Positions 16,509 to 27,213 of a stretch of DNA of 64,000 bases are shown here, piece by piece; within the stretch, counting starts at the first letter, position 1; each line of letters begins with the position of its first letter. The notes under the pieces are model-generated. The model had not been told where the DNA came from. It worked only from the letters and a program-made list of their open reading frames with translations, and did not search any database. A program made the translations under genes and the position numbers. The stretch comes from JAEUMG01 sp046349315 (GTDB taxonomy: Bacteria > Pseudomonadota > Alphaproteobacteria > Rhizobiales > Aestuariivirgaceae): the NCBI GenBank assembly GCA_046349315.1, contig JAXMCQ010000009.1:62001-126000 (forward strand), given 5' to 3'.

Positions 16509-18332
16509 ATGGCGCTGAACGCGACCGTTGCATCCGTTACCGAAGACATCATCAAGCGCAGCCGCGACAGGCGTCGCCACTATCTCGACCGCATCGATGC
16601 GGCGGCAAGCGCCATGCCGAAGCGAAAGTCCCTGGGCTGCGCCAATCTCGCCCACGGCTTTGCCGGCTGCGGCCATGCCGACAAGCACGCCTTGCGCGAA
16701 GGCACCGGACCCAATCTCGCGATTGTTACGTCCTACAATGACATGCTCTCGGCGCATCAGCCCTTTGAGCGCTATCCGGAGATCATCCGCGAAGCCGCTC
16801 GCGCTGCCGGCGCCACCGCGCAGGTTGCAGGCGGCGTTCCCGCCATGTGCGATGGCATCACGCAAGGCGAAGCCGGCATGGAATTGTCGCTCTTCTCGCG
16901 CGACCTGATCGCCATGGCGACGGCGGTTGCGCTCTCGCACCAGATGTTCGACGCCGCCGTCTATCTCGGCGTCTGCGACAAGATCGTCCCCGGCCTGTTG
17001 ATCGGTGCACTGAGCTTTGGCCATCTCCCCTCCGTCTTCATCCCGGCCGGGCCGATGGGCTCGGGGCTTGCCAATGACGAGAAGTCGAAGATCCGCCAAT
17101 TGCATGCCGAAGGCAAAGTCGGCCGCGAAGCCTTGTTCGAAGCCGAGGCACGCTCCTATCACAGCCCCGGCACCTGCACCTTCTACGGCACCGCCAATTC
17201 CAACCAGATGCTGATGGAGATCATGGGGCTGCATCTGCCGGGCGCGACCTTCATCAATCCCGGCACGGAGCTTCGCGATGAACTGACGCGCGTCGCGACT
17301 GCGCGGGCACTCGCCATCACTGCGTTGGGCAACAACTATACGCCGGTCGGCCGCATCATCGATGAGCGCGCCATCGTCAATGGCGTCGTCGGCCTGCTCG
17401 CCACCGGCGGCTCCACCAACCACACCATCCACTTGATCGCCATGGCCGCCGCTGCCGGCATTGCGCTCAGCTGGAGCGACTTGAGCCATCTCTCCCAGGC
17501 TGTCCCGCTCCTCACCCGCATCTATCCCAATGGCAAGGCGGATGTGAATCACTTCCAGGCCGCGGGTGGCATGGGCTTCCTCATTGGCGAACTGCTTGCC
17601 TCCGGTCTCCTGCATGGCGATGTTACGACGATCTGGGGCACCGGCCTTGATGGCTATGCCGTTGAGCCGCGCCTCGACGCGCAAGGTCACCTCGCCTGGC
17701 AGGACTCGGCGGAAGTGAGCGGCGATCAATCGGTGTTGCGCGATTGCGCCCATGCGTTTCAGTCGACCGGCGGTCTGATTGTTCTGGAAGGCCAGCTGGG
17801 CCGCGCCGTCGTCAAGACCTCCGCCGTGCCCGCCGACCGCCTCGTCATCGAGGCGCCGGTGCGCATCTTCCATGACCAGGCCGAATTGCAGAAAGCCTTC
17901 AAGGCCGGCGAACTCGATCGCGATGTCATCGCGGTTGTACGCTTCCAGGGGCCCAAGGCCAATGGCATGCCGGAGCTTCACAAGCTCATGCCGCCACTGG
18001 GCGTGCTCCAGGATCGCGGCCATCGCGTCGCCCTCGTCACCGACGGCCGTATGTCCGGCGCCTCTGGAAAAGTCCCTGCTGCGATTCATGTCTCGCCCGA
18101 AGCGGCGGAAGGCGGCGCGATCGCATTGTTGCGCGATGGCGACCGCATGCGGCTCGATGCCGTCAATGGCCGGCTCGAAGTCCTTGTCGATGACGATGAA
18201 TGGTCGGTGCGCGAGCCCGAGACCTTCGATCTCGCCGCCAATGACTGGGGCGTTGGCCGTGAACTCTTCGCACCGTTCCGCAAGGCTGTCGGCCGCGCCG
18301 ATCATGGCGCCAGCATTTTTGGAGCATTGTGA
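16509..18332 (+). CDS. edd: Phosphogluconate dehydratase
   Basis: 4Fe-4S dehydratase of the IlvD/Edd family that converts 6-phosphogluconate to KDPG. ATG 16509 (MALNATVASV) is chosen because GACAGGAGG lies just upstream; the open frame extends back to 16446 but overlaps pgl without a ribosome site. The 607-residue length is typical. Family stretches include VTSYNDMLSAHQPF, GVPAMCDGITQGE, SPGTCTFYGTANSNQ and VTDGRMSGASGKVPAA, which hold the cluster cysteines and substrate contacts. The stop is immediately followed by the eda ATG. Confidence 0.96.
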   Translation: MALNATVASVTEDIIKRSRDRRRHYLDRIDAAASAMPKRKSLGCANLAHGFAGCGHADKHALREGTGPNLAIVTSYNDMLSAHQPFERYPEIIREAARAAGATAQVAGGVPAMCDGITQGEAGMELSLFSRDLIAMATAVALSHQMFDAAVYLGVCDKIVPGLLIGALSFGHLPSVFIPAGPMGSGLANDEKSKIRQLHAEGKVGREALFEAEARSYHSPGTCTFYGTANSNQMLMEIMGLHLPGATFINPGTELRDELTRVATARALAITALGNNYTPVGRIIDERAIVNGVVGLLATGGSTNHTIHLIAMAAAAGIALSWSDLSHLSQAVPLLTRIYPNGKADVNHFQAAGGMGFLIGELLASGLLHGDVTTIWGTGLDGYAVEPRLDAQGHLAWQDSAEVSGDQSVLRDCAHAFQSTGGLIVLEGQLGRAVVKTSAVPADRLVIEAPVRIFHDQAELQKAFKAGELDRDVIAVVRFQGPKANGMPELHKLMPPLGVLQDRGHRVALVTDGRMSGASGKVPAAIHVSPEAAEGGAIALLRDGDRMRLDAVNGRLEVLVDDDEWSVREPETFDLAANDWGVGRELFAPFRKAVGRADHGASIFGAL

Positions 18333-18965
18333 ATGGCGAAGAAATCGCTTGAATCGATTCTGAAACTGGCGCCTGTCGTGCCGGTCCTCGTCATCGAGGA
18401 TGTCGCCGATGCCTTGCCGCTGGCTCGCGCATTGGTCAGGGGCGGTTTGCCGGTGCTCGAAATTACGCTGCGTACGGACAAAGCGCTCGACTGCATCCGC
18501 GCCGTTGCAAGCGAGATCGAAGGCGCCGTTGTCGGTGCGGGAACGGTTCTCAATCCCGATCAGCTCACGCAGGTTGAAAAGCTCGGCTGCGCCTTTGCGG
18601 TCTCGCCGGGTGCGACCGCGACATTGCTCGAGGCGGCCGCCGACTCGGCCGTCCCACTTCTGCCCGGTGCTGCGACCGCGAGCGAAGCGATGGTTCTTCT
18701 CGAACACGGCTATCGCTTTCAGAAATTCTTCCCCGCCGAACCGGCCGGCGGCGTATCCTATCTTTCTGCTCTTGCATCGCCCTTGCCGCAGATCCGCTTC
18801 TGCCCGACTGGCGGCATCACGCCGGGCACGGCATCGGCCTATCTTGCCCTTCCCAATGTCATCACCATTGGCGGGTCCTGGATGGCGCCGCGCAAGCTCC
18901 TCGCCGCCAAGGATTGGTCCTCGATCGAGGTTCTCTCCCGCGAAGCCGCGCAATTGAAACGCTGA
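18333..18965 (+). CDS. eda: KDPG aldolase (2-dehydro-3-deoxyphosphogluconate aldolase)
   Basis: Class I aldolase that splits KDPG into pyruvate and glyceraldehyde 3-phosphate, closing the Entner-Doudoroff path. Of 210 residues, the key ones are the catalytic Glu in LEITLRTDKA and the Schiff-base lysine in FQKFFPAEPAGG, followed by the phosphate-binding FCPTGGI. Its ATG directly abuts the edd stop, with no intervening base. The operon ends here in a run of four hairpins before the convergent prfC. Confidence 0.96.
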   Translation: MAKKSLESILKLAPVVPVLVIEDVADALPLARALVRGGLPVLEITLRTDKALDCIRAVASEIEGAVVGAGTVLNPDQLTQVEKLGCAFAVSPGATATLLEAAADSAVPLLPGAATASEAMVLLEHGYRFQKFFPAEPAGGVSYLSALASPLPQIRFCPTGGITPGTASAYLALPNVITIGGSWMAPRKLLAAKDWSSIEVLSREAAQLKR

Positions 18966-18987
18966 TCTCGGAGCGACGGCAACTCGT

Positions 18988-19115
18988 CTTCTCCCGCCTC
19001 CGGGAGAAGAAGGGACCCATGTCGCGATAGCGACATGGGGAGATGAGGGGGCCTTCCCCTCACCTTTCCCATTGCTGCGCAATGGGCCCCTTTCCTCTCC
19101 CGCAGGCGGGAGAGG
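18988..19115. repeat. Four consecutive perfect hairpins between eda and prfC
   Basis: Four separate perfect inverted repeats stand in a row. They are 18988-19008 (CTTCTCCCG, 3-nt loop), 19016-19039 (CCCATGTCGC, loop GATA), 19068-19086 (CCCATTGC, loop TGC) and 19094-19115 (CCTCTCCCGC, loop AG). They fill the gap between convergent genes. They probably serve as a bidirectional terminator and RNA 3'-end stabiliser, and belong to the REP-like material repeated elsewhere in the window. Confidence 0.75.
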
Positions 19116-19123
19116 AAGATTCA

Positions 19124-20713
<1,590 letters not shown>

Positions 20714-21155
20714 GGAAGCTCCGGAAGGGTTGAGAGCCGGAGATAGGGTGGATCGCCGCCGAGGTCAACGCATCCACTTCTCACCGCTCCCCTCCTCCTC
20801 TTCTCTCGCCCCGCGTGAGCGGGGAGAGGGTGGCGCGAAGCGCCGGTTGAGGGGCAAAAGTGCCCGGCACGCCCAAGGGGCTCGCCCGCTCTTCCCACCT
20901 GGCCAGGAATCCGCGCATAACCTCGCCTGCCAGAATGCGTCCACTCCGGTAAACGTGACATGCGCACGGGAAAAGCGGACGATGCACCCTTGTGCATGTC
21001 CGGTCGCGGATCGGATTTCGGGCCCCGATCCTGGCCTCATCTTCACGATGTCAATCAGCGGTAGGCACGGCACGTCAATCGCCTCACACATAGAACAAAT
21101 CATAAACACTTGCAAGGATTATTTTATGATGGATAGGCGTTCAGTCCTTCCGCAA
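20714..21155. other. 442-bp intergenic region with REP-like element and weak promoter candidate
   Basis: No credible gene. A family-A palindrome lies at 20803-20860 (CTCTC...CCCCGC/GCGGGGAGAG, then GGCGC-gaa-GCGCC at 20832-20844). A short dyad TGCAC-CCTT-GTGCA lies near 20984-20997. On the minus strand TTGCAA (21110-21115) and TATGTG (21087-21092) are 17 bp apart and could promote prfC, but the leader would be about 370 nt; this is weak. Confidence 0.4.
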
Positions 21156-22097
21156 CTACCGCTCTCCCTTGCGATAAGGTACCATCAAGGCCCGCGGATA
21201 GGCGGCGCGGCGCGACATCACGATCAGCGCCAGGATCGACAGGATATAGGGCAGCATGAGAAACACCTGGTAGGGCACGAAGGCGCCCGCCAGTTGCTGC
21301 AGGCGCAATTGATAGGCATCGAACGCGCCGAACAGGATGGCGCCGAGCAACGCCTTGCCGGGCCGCCACGAGCCGAACACGACAAGCGCGATGCAGATCC
21401 AGCCGCGGCCATTGACCATGTCGAAATAGAAGGAATTGAAGGCCGACATGGTGAGGAAGGCGCCGCCAATTCCCATCAATGCGCTCCCCGCCATCACCGC
21501 GACCATCCGTACGCGGATGACATCGATGCCTTGTGCCTCGACTGCTGCCGGGTTCTCGCCTGCCATGCGCAAGGCAAGCCCGCCCGGCGTCTTGTAAAGA
21601 AACCACGCAACCGCGCCGACCATGATGAAGGCGAGATAGGTGAGCGGCGTCTGCCGGAACAGCGCCTCGCCGAGAAACGGTATGTCGCTCAAGCCCGGCA
21701 CGGGCCAGACCGCGAAGGGCTCGATCTTGGGCGGCGATGTGACTTCCGGAAACGCCAGGCGATAGGCGTAATAGGTCATGCTCGTCGCAAGGAGTGTGAT
21801 GCCGATGCCGGTCACGTGCTGCGACAGTCCGAGCGGCACCGTGAGTATCGCATGCAGGAAACCGAAGGCTGCGCCTGCCAATGCCGCGACGATCACCCCG
21901 AACCACAGGTCGCCGCCCATATAGACGGTGAGCCACCCGGCAAAGGCGCCGACCGTCATGATGCCTTCGATGCCGAGATTGAGGACGCCGGCCCGCTCGC
22001 AGACGAGTTCGCCCAGTGTCGCAAAGACGAGCGGCGAGGCAATGCGGATCGCTGCCGCCCAGAGCGAGGCCGTGAACAGGATTTCCAATCCTTCCAC
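21156..22097 (-). CDS. ABC transporter permease, BMP/nucleoside type (NupQ-like)
   Basis: Inner-membrane permease of the BPD_transp_2 family, 313 residues, with about eight or nine hydrophobic segments. It begins at a GTG (22097) and starts EILFTASLWAAAIRIASPLVFATLGELVCERAGVLN-like, with the LGIEGIMTVGAFAGW loop typical of the YufQ/NupQ partner. It is the last of a permease-permease-ATPase set; only 3 bp separate it from the upstream permease. With a BMP-family binding protein upstream, the likely substrate is a nucleoside or purine-like compound. The family is sure; the ligand is inferred. Confidence 0.88.
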   Translation of the reverse strand: MEGLEILFTASLWAAAIRIASPLVFATLGELVCERAGVLNLGIEGIMTVGAFAGWLTVYMGGDLWFGVIVAALAGAAFGFLHAILTVPLGLSQHVTGIGITLLATSMTYYAYRLAFPEVTSPPKIEPFAVWPVPGLSDIPFLGEALFRQTPLTYLAFIMVGAVAWFLYKTPGGLALRMAGENPAAVEAQGIDVIRVRMVAVMAGSALMGIGGAFLTMSAFNSFYFDMVNGRGWICIALVVFGSWRPGKALLGAILFGAFDAYQLRLQQLAGAFVPYQVFLMLPYILSILALIVMSRRAAYPRALMVPYRKGER

Positions 22098-22100
22098 TGC

Positions 22101-23165
22101 CTATCTCCAGCGCAGGCGGAAACGCGTGAACATCACCGCGACCACCATGGAGAGCAGCGAGGCCGCGACCATCACTTGCGCGATATAGCTCGGCACCCCG
22201 GCGCTGCGGCTCATGGCGTCGGCGCCGACGAACACGCCAGCAACAAAGATGGCGGCGATGACGACGCCGATCGGATGCAGCAATGCCAGCATGGCGACGA
22301 CGATGCCCGCATAACCGAAGCCCGGCGACAGATCGAGCGTGAGATTGCCCTTGAGCCCCGCCACTTCCGAGAAGCCCGCAAGCCCGGCGATACCGCCCGA
22401 CAGGATCGCCGTCTTCACCATGACGAGATCGACCGGCATGCCGGCAAAGCGTGCCGCGCGGGGATTGTAGCCGACCGCCTTCATCTCATAGCCATGCGTG
22501 GTGCGGCTGTTGATGAACCAGACGATCAAGGCGCAGGCGAGCGCGATGATGAAGCCGAAATGCAACCGCTTGCCCTGGATCAACCTTGGCAATTGCACAT
22601 CCGCGATCACCTTAGGCGATTGCGGCCAGCCCATGCCCATCGCGTCCTTGAGTGGGCCTTCGAGCAGCATGCTGACGAACAGGATCACGATGAAGTTGAG
22701 CAGTAGCGTGGTGACGACTTCATCGACGCCGAAGCGGACTTTGAGAAGCGTCGGTCCCATCAGGGTCAAGGCGCCGCCGAGCATGGCTGCGATCATGAGA
22801 ACCGGGATGAGGATCGGCCAGGGTAAGGGCAGCAATCCGGTGCCGAGTACTACCGTCATCACCGCGCCGATATAGAGCTGCGCTTCGGCCCCGATGTTCC
22901 AGAGCTTGGCCCGGAAGGCGACGGCGGCTGCAAGACCGGTGAAGATCAGGGGCGTCGCGCGCGTCAAAGTCTCGACAATCGCAAATTGCGATCCTGCCGC
23001 ACCCTTGAGTACGAGCGTGAAGACCGAGAACGGCGATGCACCGCCGAGCGCCACGAGAATTCCGGCGAAGACCATGGCGGCAAGGATGGCGAGCGCCGGA
23101 TAGACGATGGAAAGGACGGGCGCCGGCGCGCTTCTGGGTTCAAGCCGCATGGGCTTCCGATCCAT
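22101..23165 (-). CDS. ABC transporter permease, BMP/nucleoside type (NupP-like)
   Basis: Second membrane subunit of the importer, about 354 residues, with the YufP/NupP-type stretches NIGAEAQLYIGAVMT and FGVDEVVTTLLLNFI. ATG 23165 is taken as start; an upstream TTG (23171) and a downstream ATG (23150, MRLEPRSAP) are alternatives. The start overlaps the 3' end of the ATPase gene, as expected for a coupled complex. About ten membrane spans are apparent. It pairs with the 21156-22097 permease to form the channel. Confidence 0.88.
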   Translation of the reverse strand: MDRKPMRLEPRSAPAPVLSIVYPALAILAAMVFAGILVALGGASPFSVFTLVLKGAAGSQFAIVETLTRATPLIFTGLAAAVAFRAKLWNIGAEAQLYIGAVMTVVLGTGLLPLPWPILIPVLMIAAMLGGALTLMGPTLLKVRFGVDEVVTTLLLNFIVILFVSMLLEGPLKDAMGMGWPQSPKVIADVQLPRLIQGKRLHFGFIIALACALIVWFINSRTTHGYEMKAVGYNPRAARFAGMPVDLVMVKTAILSGGIAGLAGFSEVAGLKGNLTLDLSPGFGYAGIVVAMLALLHPIGVVIAAIFVAGVFVGADAMSRSAGVPSYIAQVMVAASLLSMVVAVMFTRFRLRWR

Positions 23166-24660
23166 GCGCAAAGCCGTGCCCCGCCATCAAGAGGCCGATG
23201 CCCTCGACGGTGGCCGAGGCACGCTCAACCGGCGCCGATATCTGGCCGCGATACATCACCGCCACGCGATCCGAGAGCCCTAAGATTTCATCGAGATCAT
23301 CGGAGATGAGGAGGATCGAAGCGCCAGCCTTCCGCGCCGCGATCAATTGCGCATGCACATAGGCGATCGCCCCGACATCGAGCCCGCGCACCGGCTGGCA
23401 GGCGAGGATGAAGCGTGGGTCGGAGGAGAGCACGCGCCCGAGTATCAATTTCTGCATGTTGCCGCCCGACATGGTGCGCACATCGGCGCGCGGCGAGGGA
23501 CATTTGACGTCGTAATCGGCGATGATCTTCTGGGTGAAGCATGTCACCGCCGGCCAGTCGAAGAGCGAAGCACGGCTGAAGGGCTGATCGCGATAACGCT
23601 CGGTGACGGCATTCTCCATCGCCGACATGCCGCTGATTAGCCCGGTCGCATGCCGGTCTTCGGGGATACGCCCCACTCCCAATTCGCTCAATCGATTGGG
23701 TGTCCAAGGATCGATCGCCTCGCCAAACAGGCGCACTGTGCCGCTCGTCGGCGCGATCAATCCGCTCAAAAGATCGGCGAGTTCGCTCTGGCCGTTGCCG
23801 GAAACACCCGCAAGCCCCAGAATCTCCCCGCCATGAATCGCGAGAGTAACGCGATCGAGTCCTTTTGCCGTGACATCGCTGAGTTCGACCTGCACTGGCC
23901 CTTGCGCCTGCGGCTCCGCCTTGGGCTCCGGCACCGGGCGACCGACCATCAATTCGGCAAGCTCCCGGCGATTGGTCGCGGTCTTTTCGCGCTCGGCGAC
24001 GATGCGTCCTGATCGCAACACATAGATGCGGTCGCTCGCCGTCATCACCTCATTGAGCTTGTGCGAGATGAAGATGATCGACAATCCTTCGGCGGTGAGC
24101 TGCTTGAGCGTTGCAAACAGATTCACCGATTCTTGTGGTGTCAACACCGCGGTCGGCTCATCAAGAATGAGGATGCGCGCGTCGCGATAGAGTGCTTTGA
24201 GGATTTCGACGCGCTGGCGCTCGCCGACCGAAAGATCGCCGACGCGGCGTTCGGGTGCAACCGCGAGCCCGAAACTCTTGGCGAGCGTTTCGATACGCCG
24301 CCTTCCGCCGGCGCGATCCGACGACAGGCGCCACAAGTTCTCGGTGCCGAGCATGATATTGTCGAGGACGGTGAGATTCTCGGCGAGCGTGAAATGCTGA
24401 TGCACCATGCCGATGCCGGCGGCGATCGCCGCGCGCGGCTCGCCCGCTGGCAGAGGCTTGCTGAAGACTTGGATCGATCCTTCATCGGCCGTGTAATGGC
24501 CGAAGAGAATGTTCATCAAAGTCGTCTTGCCGGCGCCGTTCTCGCCCAACAGCGCGACGATCTCGCCGCGATTGAGGCTGATCGAGACATTGTCGTTTGC
24601 CGTGAGCGCACCAAAACGCTTGGTGATGCCCTCGAGCCGCAGAACGGTGTCGCCGTTCAC
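23140..24660 (-). CDS. ABC transporter ATPase with two nucleotide-binding domains (NupO-like)
   Basis: Single 506-residue polypeptide carrying two ABC ATPase domains, as in sugar and nucleoside importers. Domain 1 has Walker A GENGAGKTTLMNILFG, signature LSVGERQRVEILKAL and Walker B ILILDEPTAVLTPQE. Domain 2 starts near residue 250, has the degenerate Walker A GVSGNGQSELADLLSGL and the signature MSGGNMQKLILGR. The start is GTG 24660. Gene order ATPase-permease-permease with an upstream BMP protein is that of nupOPQ/yufOPQ systems. Confidence 0.92.
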   Translation of the reverse strand: MNGDTVLRLEGITKRFGALTANDNVSISLNRGEIVALLGENGAGKTTLMNILFGHYTADEGSIQVFSKPLPAGEPRAAIAAGIGMVHQHFTLAENLTVLDNIMLGTENLWRLSSDRAGGRRRIETLAKSFGLAVAPERRVGDLSVGERQRVEILKALYRDARILILDEPTAVLTPQESVNLFATLKQLTAEGLSIIFISHKLNEVMTASDRIYVLRSGRIVAEREKTATNRRELAELMVGRPVPEPKAEPQAQGPVQVELSDVTAKGLDRVTLAIHGGEILGLAGVSGNGQSELADLLSGLIAPTSGTVRLFGEAIDPWTPNRLSELGVGRIPEDRHATGLISGMSAMENAVTERYRDQPFSRASLFDWPAVTCFTQKIIADYDVKCPSPRADVRTMSGGNMQKLILGRVLSSDPRFILACQPVRGLDVGAIAYVHAQLIAARKAGASILLISDDLDEILGLSDRVAVMYRGQISAPVERASATVEGIGLLMAGHGFAHGSEAHAA

Positions 24661-24664
24661 GCTT

Positions 24665-24832
24665 GTTATCCCTCTCCCCTTGCGGGAGAGGGTGGCGAGG
24701 GCCGAAGGCCCGAAACGGGTGAGGGGTCGGTTGAGTTCAACCGGACATCACCCGCATAAATCCACCCCCTCATCCGGCCGCCGCTGCGCGGCGCCCGCCT
24801 TCTCCCGCGAGGGGAGAAGGCAAACGCCGGCC
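24665..24832. repeat. Family-A REP-like palindromes between BMP gene and ATPase gene
   Basis: The gap inside the transporter operon holds CCCTCTCC-CCTTGC-GGGAGAGGG, a GGGCC-GAA-GGCCC stem and, at the right, CCGCTGCGCGGC and CTTCTCCCGCGAGGGGAGAAG. Such intra-operon palindromes can set different expression for the binding protein and the membrane parts. Confidence 0.65.
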
Positions 24833-24836
24833 TATC

Positions 24837-25859
24837 TCAAGTCGATTTCGGTTCGTTGTCGTCGATCACCGTGGTGACGGCGCCGCTCTTGATGTCGGCC
24901 TCGCGCGCTTTGACTTTGGTCATGACATCCCCAGGTACTTTGCCTTCGAATGTGCCGAGCGGTGCCAATGAGCAGCCGCCTTCCTTCATGAACGAGTAGC
25001 GGCCGTAATCATCGGCCTTGAAGGTGCCTCCCTTCACATTGGCGATGGCCGCATCGAGCGTCGGCTCGAAATGCCACAAGGCGGAAGCAACGACGGTATC
25101 GGGATAGTCCGCCTGCGTATCGATGACATTGCCGACCGCCAATACGCCCTTCTCCTTCGCCGCATCGGAAACGCCGAAGCGCTCGGCATAGAGAAGATCA
25201 GCACCGGCATCGATCTGCGCCAGCGCCGTTTCCTTGGCTTTGGGCGGATCGAACCACGAGCCGATGAAGGCGACCTGGAACTTGGCGTCGGGCTTCGTCT
25301 CCTTCACGCCGGCGACGAAAGCATTCATCAGCCGGTTCACTTCCGGGATCGGATAGCCGCCAACCATGCCGATATTGCCGGACTTGGTCATGGCGCCGGC
25401 GATCATGCCGGTGAGATAGGAGGCATCCTGGATGTAATTGTCGAACACCGCGAAATTGGGCACCGCCGCATCCGGCTTGAAGCTCGAGCCGATCAGGAAG
25501 GCCCGGTCGGCATAATCCTTGGCGACGGCACGCGCCGCGTCCTCGACCGCGAAGGCCTCGCCAACGATCAATTGCTGGCCGGCCTCGCAATATTCGCGCA
25601 TCACCCGCTCATAATCGGTGTTGGACACCTTTTCCGAAAACACATACTCGATATCGCCGCGCTCCTTCGCGGCCAAGGCCGCCTTGTGGATGCGGCTCAC
25701 CCATTGCTGCTCGACCGGCACGGTGTAGATCGCCGCCGTCTTGATCGGACCGGCGGCGAGTGCGCCGCGTGATAGCAAACCGCTCATCGGCAGGAGCGAG
25801 GCGCCCGCCATCAAAGTGAGAATATCGCGCCGGCTCGGCGCATTCCGGAATGAAGTCAT
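24837..25859 (-). CDS. BMP-family ABC transporter substrate-binding protein (Tat-type signal)
   Basis: Periplasmic binding protein of the Bmp/PnrA family, which mostly binds nucleosides. Of 340 residues from ATG 25859, chosen because AGGGAGAG lies just upstream and the next residues form a clean signal. The N-terminus has the twin-arginine pattern SRRDILTLMAG with a hydrophobic run and an Ala-rich cleavage site near residue 34. The mature part carries GSSFKPDAA, NYIQDASYLTGMIAGAM and GMVGGYPIPEVNRLMNAF, family features of the ligand cleft. It is the first gene of the minus-strand importer operon. The exact ligand cannot be read from sequence. Confidence 0.9.
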   Translation of the reverse strand: MTSFRNAPSRRDILTLMAGASLLPMSGLLSRGALAAGPIKTAAIYTVPVEQQWVSRIHKAALAAKERGDIEYVFSEKVSNTDYERVMREYCEAGQQLIVGEAFAVEDAARAVAKDYADRAFLIGSSFKPDAAVPNFAVFDNYIQDASYLTGMIAGAMTKSGNIGMVGGYPIPEVNRLMNAFVAGVKETKPDAKFQVAFIGSWFDPPKAKETALAQIDAGADLLYAERFGVSDAAKEKGVLAVGNVIDTQADYPDTVVASALWHFEPTLDAAIANVKGGTFKADDYGRYSFMKEGGCSLAPLGTFEGKVPGDVMTKVKAREADIKSGAVTTVIDDNEPKST

Positions 25860-25973
25860 CTTGCTCTCCCTCTGGAGTCTCTTTGGGCCAGGATGGCCGG
25901 ACTCCTTTTGCATTGGGAAGGCTACACAGAGTTGCGGGGCGGGTCCAGTTCGCCCGCGCGGTCATCCCGCGTC

Positions 25974-26984
25974 TTATGCGCGCCGGTAGAGCGCCGGCTT
26001 TTTGGCCATTTCGACCGCGATCTTGCGGCCCTCGGCCAGTGCGCGGACCCCCGCTTCGGCGATGGCCGCCGCGGCATAGCCGTCCCAGCCATCGGATGCC
26101 GCCGATGGAAAATCCCGTGTCCGAACGAAATTCAGGAATGCCGCATTCTGGCGCCGGTAGGCCTCGGCGAAGCGGCCGCGCCAGTCGGCGTCATAGCGCC
26201 CCATATTCTTGAGCCCGGCATCGAGCCGGCTATAGCCGGGCGACTGCAACGACACCGAGCCCGTCTCGCCCACCAATTCACCGCGCACGTCATAGCCGTA
26301 GGATGCATTGTTGTTGATCTCGATCGTCACGAGTTGACCGTCGATCGTCTCCAGCACCATCACGACCGGCGCAACCAGCGCATCGGAGCGGCGCGGCTGG
26401 AAGGCCGTGATGCTGCGGTAATCCGTGTCGAGCACGAAGCGCGCGACGTCGAGTTCATGCGGCGCGGAATTGGTGATCGCCATTGCGCCGGTGAAGTCGG
26501 AAGCCGGCGTTTCGACGTTGCGGTGGAAATTATGCATCATCAGCGCGCGGCCGATCACGCCCTCATCGCGCGCCTCTTTCATCTCGACATAGGATTGATC
26601 GAAGCGCCGCATGAAGCCCACTTGGATGAAGCGCCGGCCGATGGCGGCTTCGGCAGCAACGACCTCCAGGCACTGCTTGGCCGACTGCGAGAGCGGCTTT
26701 TCGCAGAGCGCCGGTTTGCCGGCGCGGATGGATGCCAGCGACAAGGGCGCATGGGTGAAGTCTGGGCTGGCGATCACGATGGCGTCGATATCGGCCCGCG
26801 CGATCACCGCCTCGCCGTCGCTCGCGATATACTTGACGCCGAGATTGTCCGCCAGGCGCTTTGCGCGCGCCTCATCCGCATCGCAAATCACCCGAAGCTC
26901 GGCACCGGGCAGATCGCGCGCGAAGATCCGCGCGTGATCGGCACCCATGATGCCGGCACCGATGAGGCCAATGCGGATGCTCAT
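25974..26984 (-). CDS. Gfo/Idh/MocA oxidoreductase, inositol 2-dehydrogenase-like
   Basis: NAD(P)-dependent sugar or cyclitol dehydrogenase of 336 residues. The Rossmann motif is GLIGAGIMGADHARIFA. The catalytic lysine is in CEKPLSQSAKQ, followed by GFMRRFDQSYVEMKEA and TNSAPHELDVARFVL, with the histidine expected in IolG-like enzymes. It lies 114 bp upstream of the BMP importer on the same strand, so it may share the operon and act on the imported compound. No iolBCDE genes are nearby, so the iolG name is withheld. Confidence 0.85.
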   Translation of the reverse strand: MSIRIGLIGAGIMGADHARIFARDLPGAELRVICDADEARAKRLADNLGVKYIASDGEAVIARADIDAIVIASPDFTHAPLSLASIRAGKPALCEKPLSQSAKQCLEVVAAEAAIGRRFIQVGFMRRFDQSYVEMKEARDEGVIGRALMMHNFHRNVETPASDFTGAMAITNSAPHELDVARFVLDTDYRSITAFQPRRSDALVAPVVMVLETIDGQLVTIEINNNASYGYDVRGELVGETGSVSLQSPGYSRLDAGLKNMGRYDADWRGRFAEAYRRQNAAFLNFVRTRDFPSAASDGWDGYAAAAIAEAGVRALAEGRKIAVEMAKKPALYRRA

Positions 26985-27055
26985 GCCATGTCCTTCCCCA
27001 AGCCGAGAGGAACACCTCTTCGCGCATCACATCGGAATTGGCAATTGCAACAGTC

Positions 27056-27207
27056 TCCCTCCGCCGCGCGTTAGCGCGGGGAGAGTGTCACGCGTTAGCA
27101 TGACGGGTGGGGTGTGTCAGCAATTAGGATCGGCGAGCGGAGCTGTTGAGATGCCCCACTCGGCGCTTCGCGCCACCCTCCCCACCTTCGGTGGCGGAGG
27201 GAGGATG
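27056..27207. repeat. Family-A REP-like element between nadE-like gene and IolG-like gene
   Basis: Two outward-related palindromes: TCCCTCCGCC-GCGCGTTAGCGCG-GGGAG at the left, and CTCGGCGCTTCGCGCCACCC with CCCACCTTCGGTGGCGGAGGGAGG at the right. The GGCGC-TTC-GCGCC stem is the inverse of that at 10798 and 20832. It occupies most of the 229-bp spacer and marks the end of the nadE-like operon. Confidence 0.65.
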
Positions 27208-27213
27208 GACGAG

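Noticed and set aside
18988..19115. CRISPR array
   Set aside because: The hairpins have different arm sequences, with no repeated unit and spacer pattern and no cas genes.
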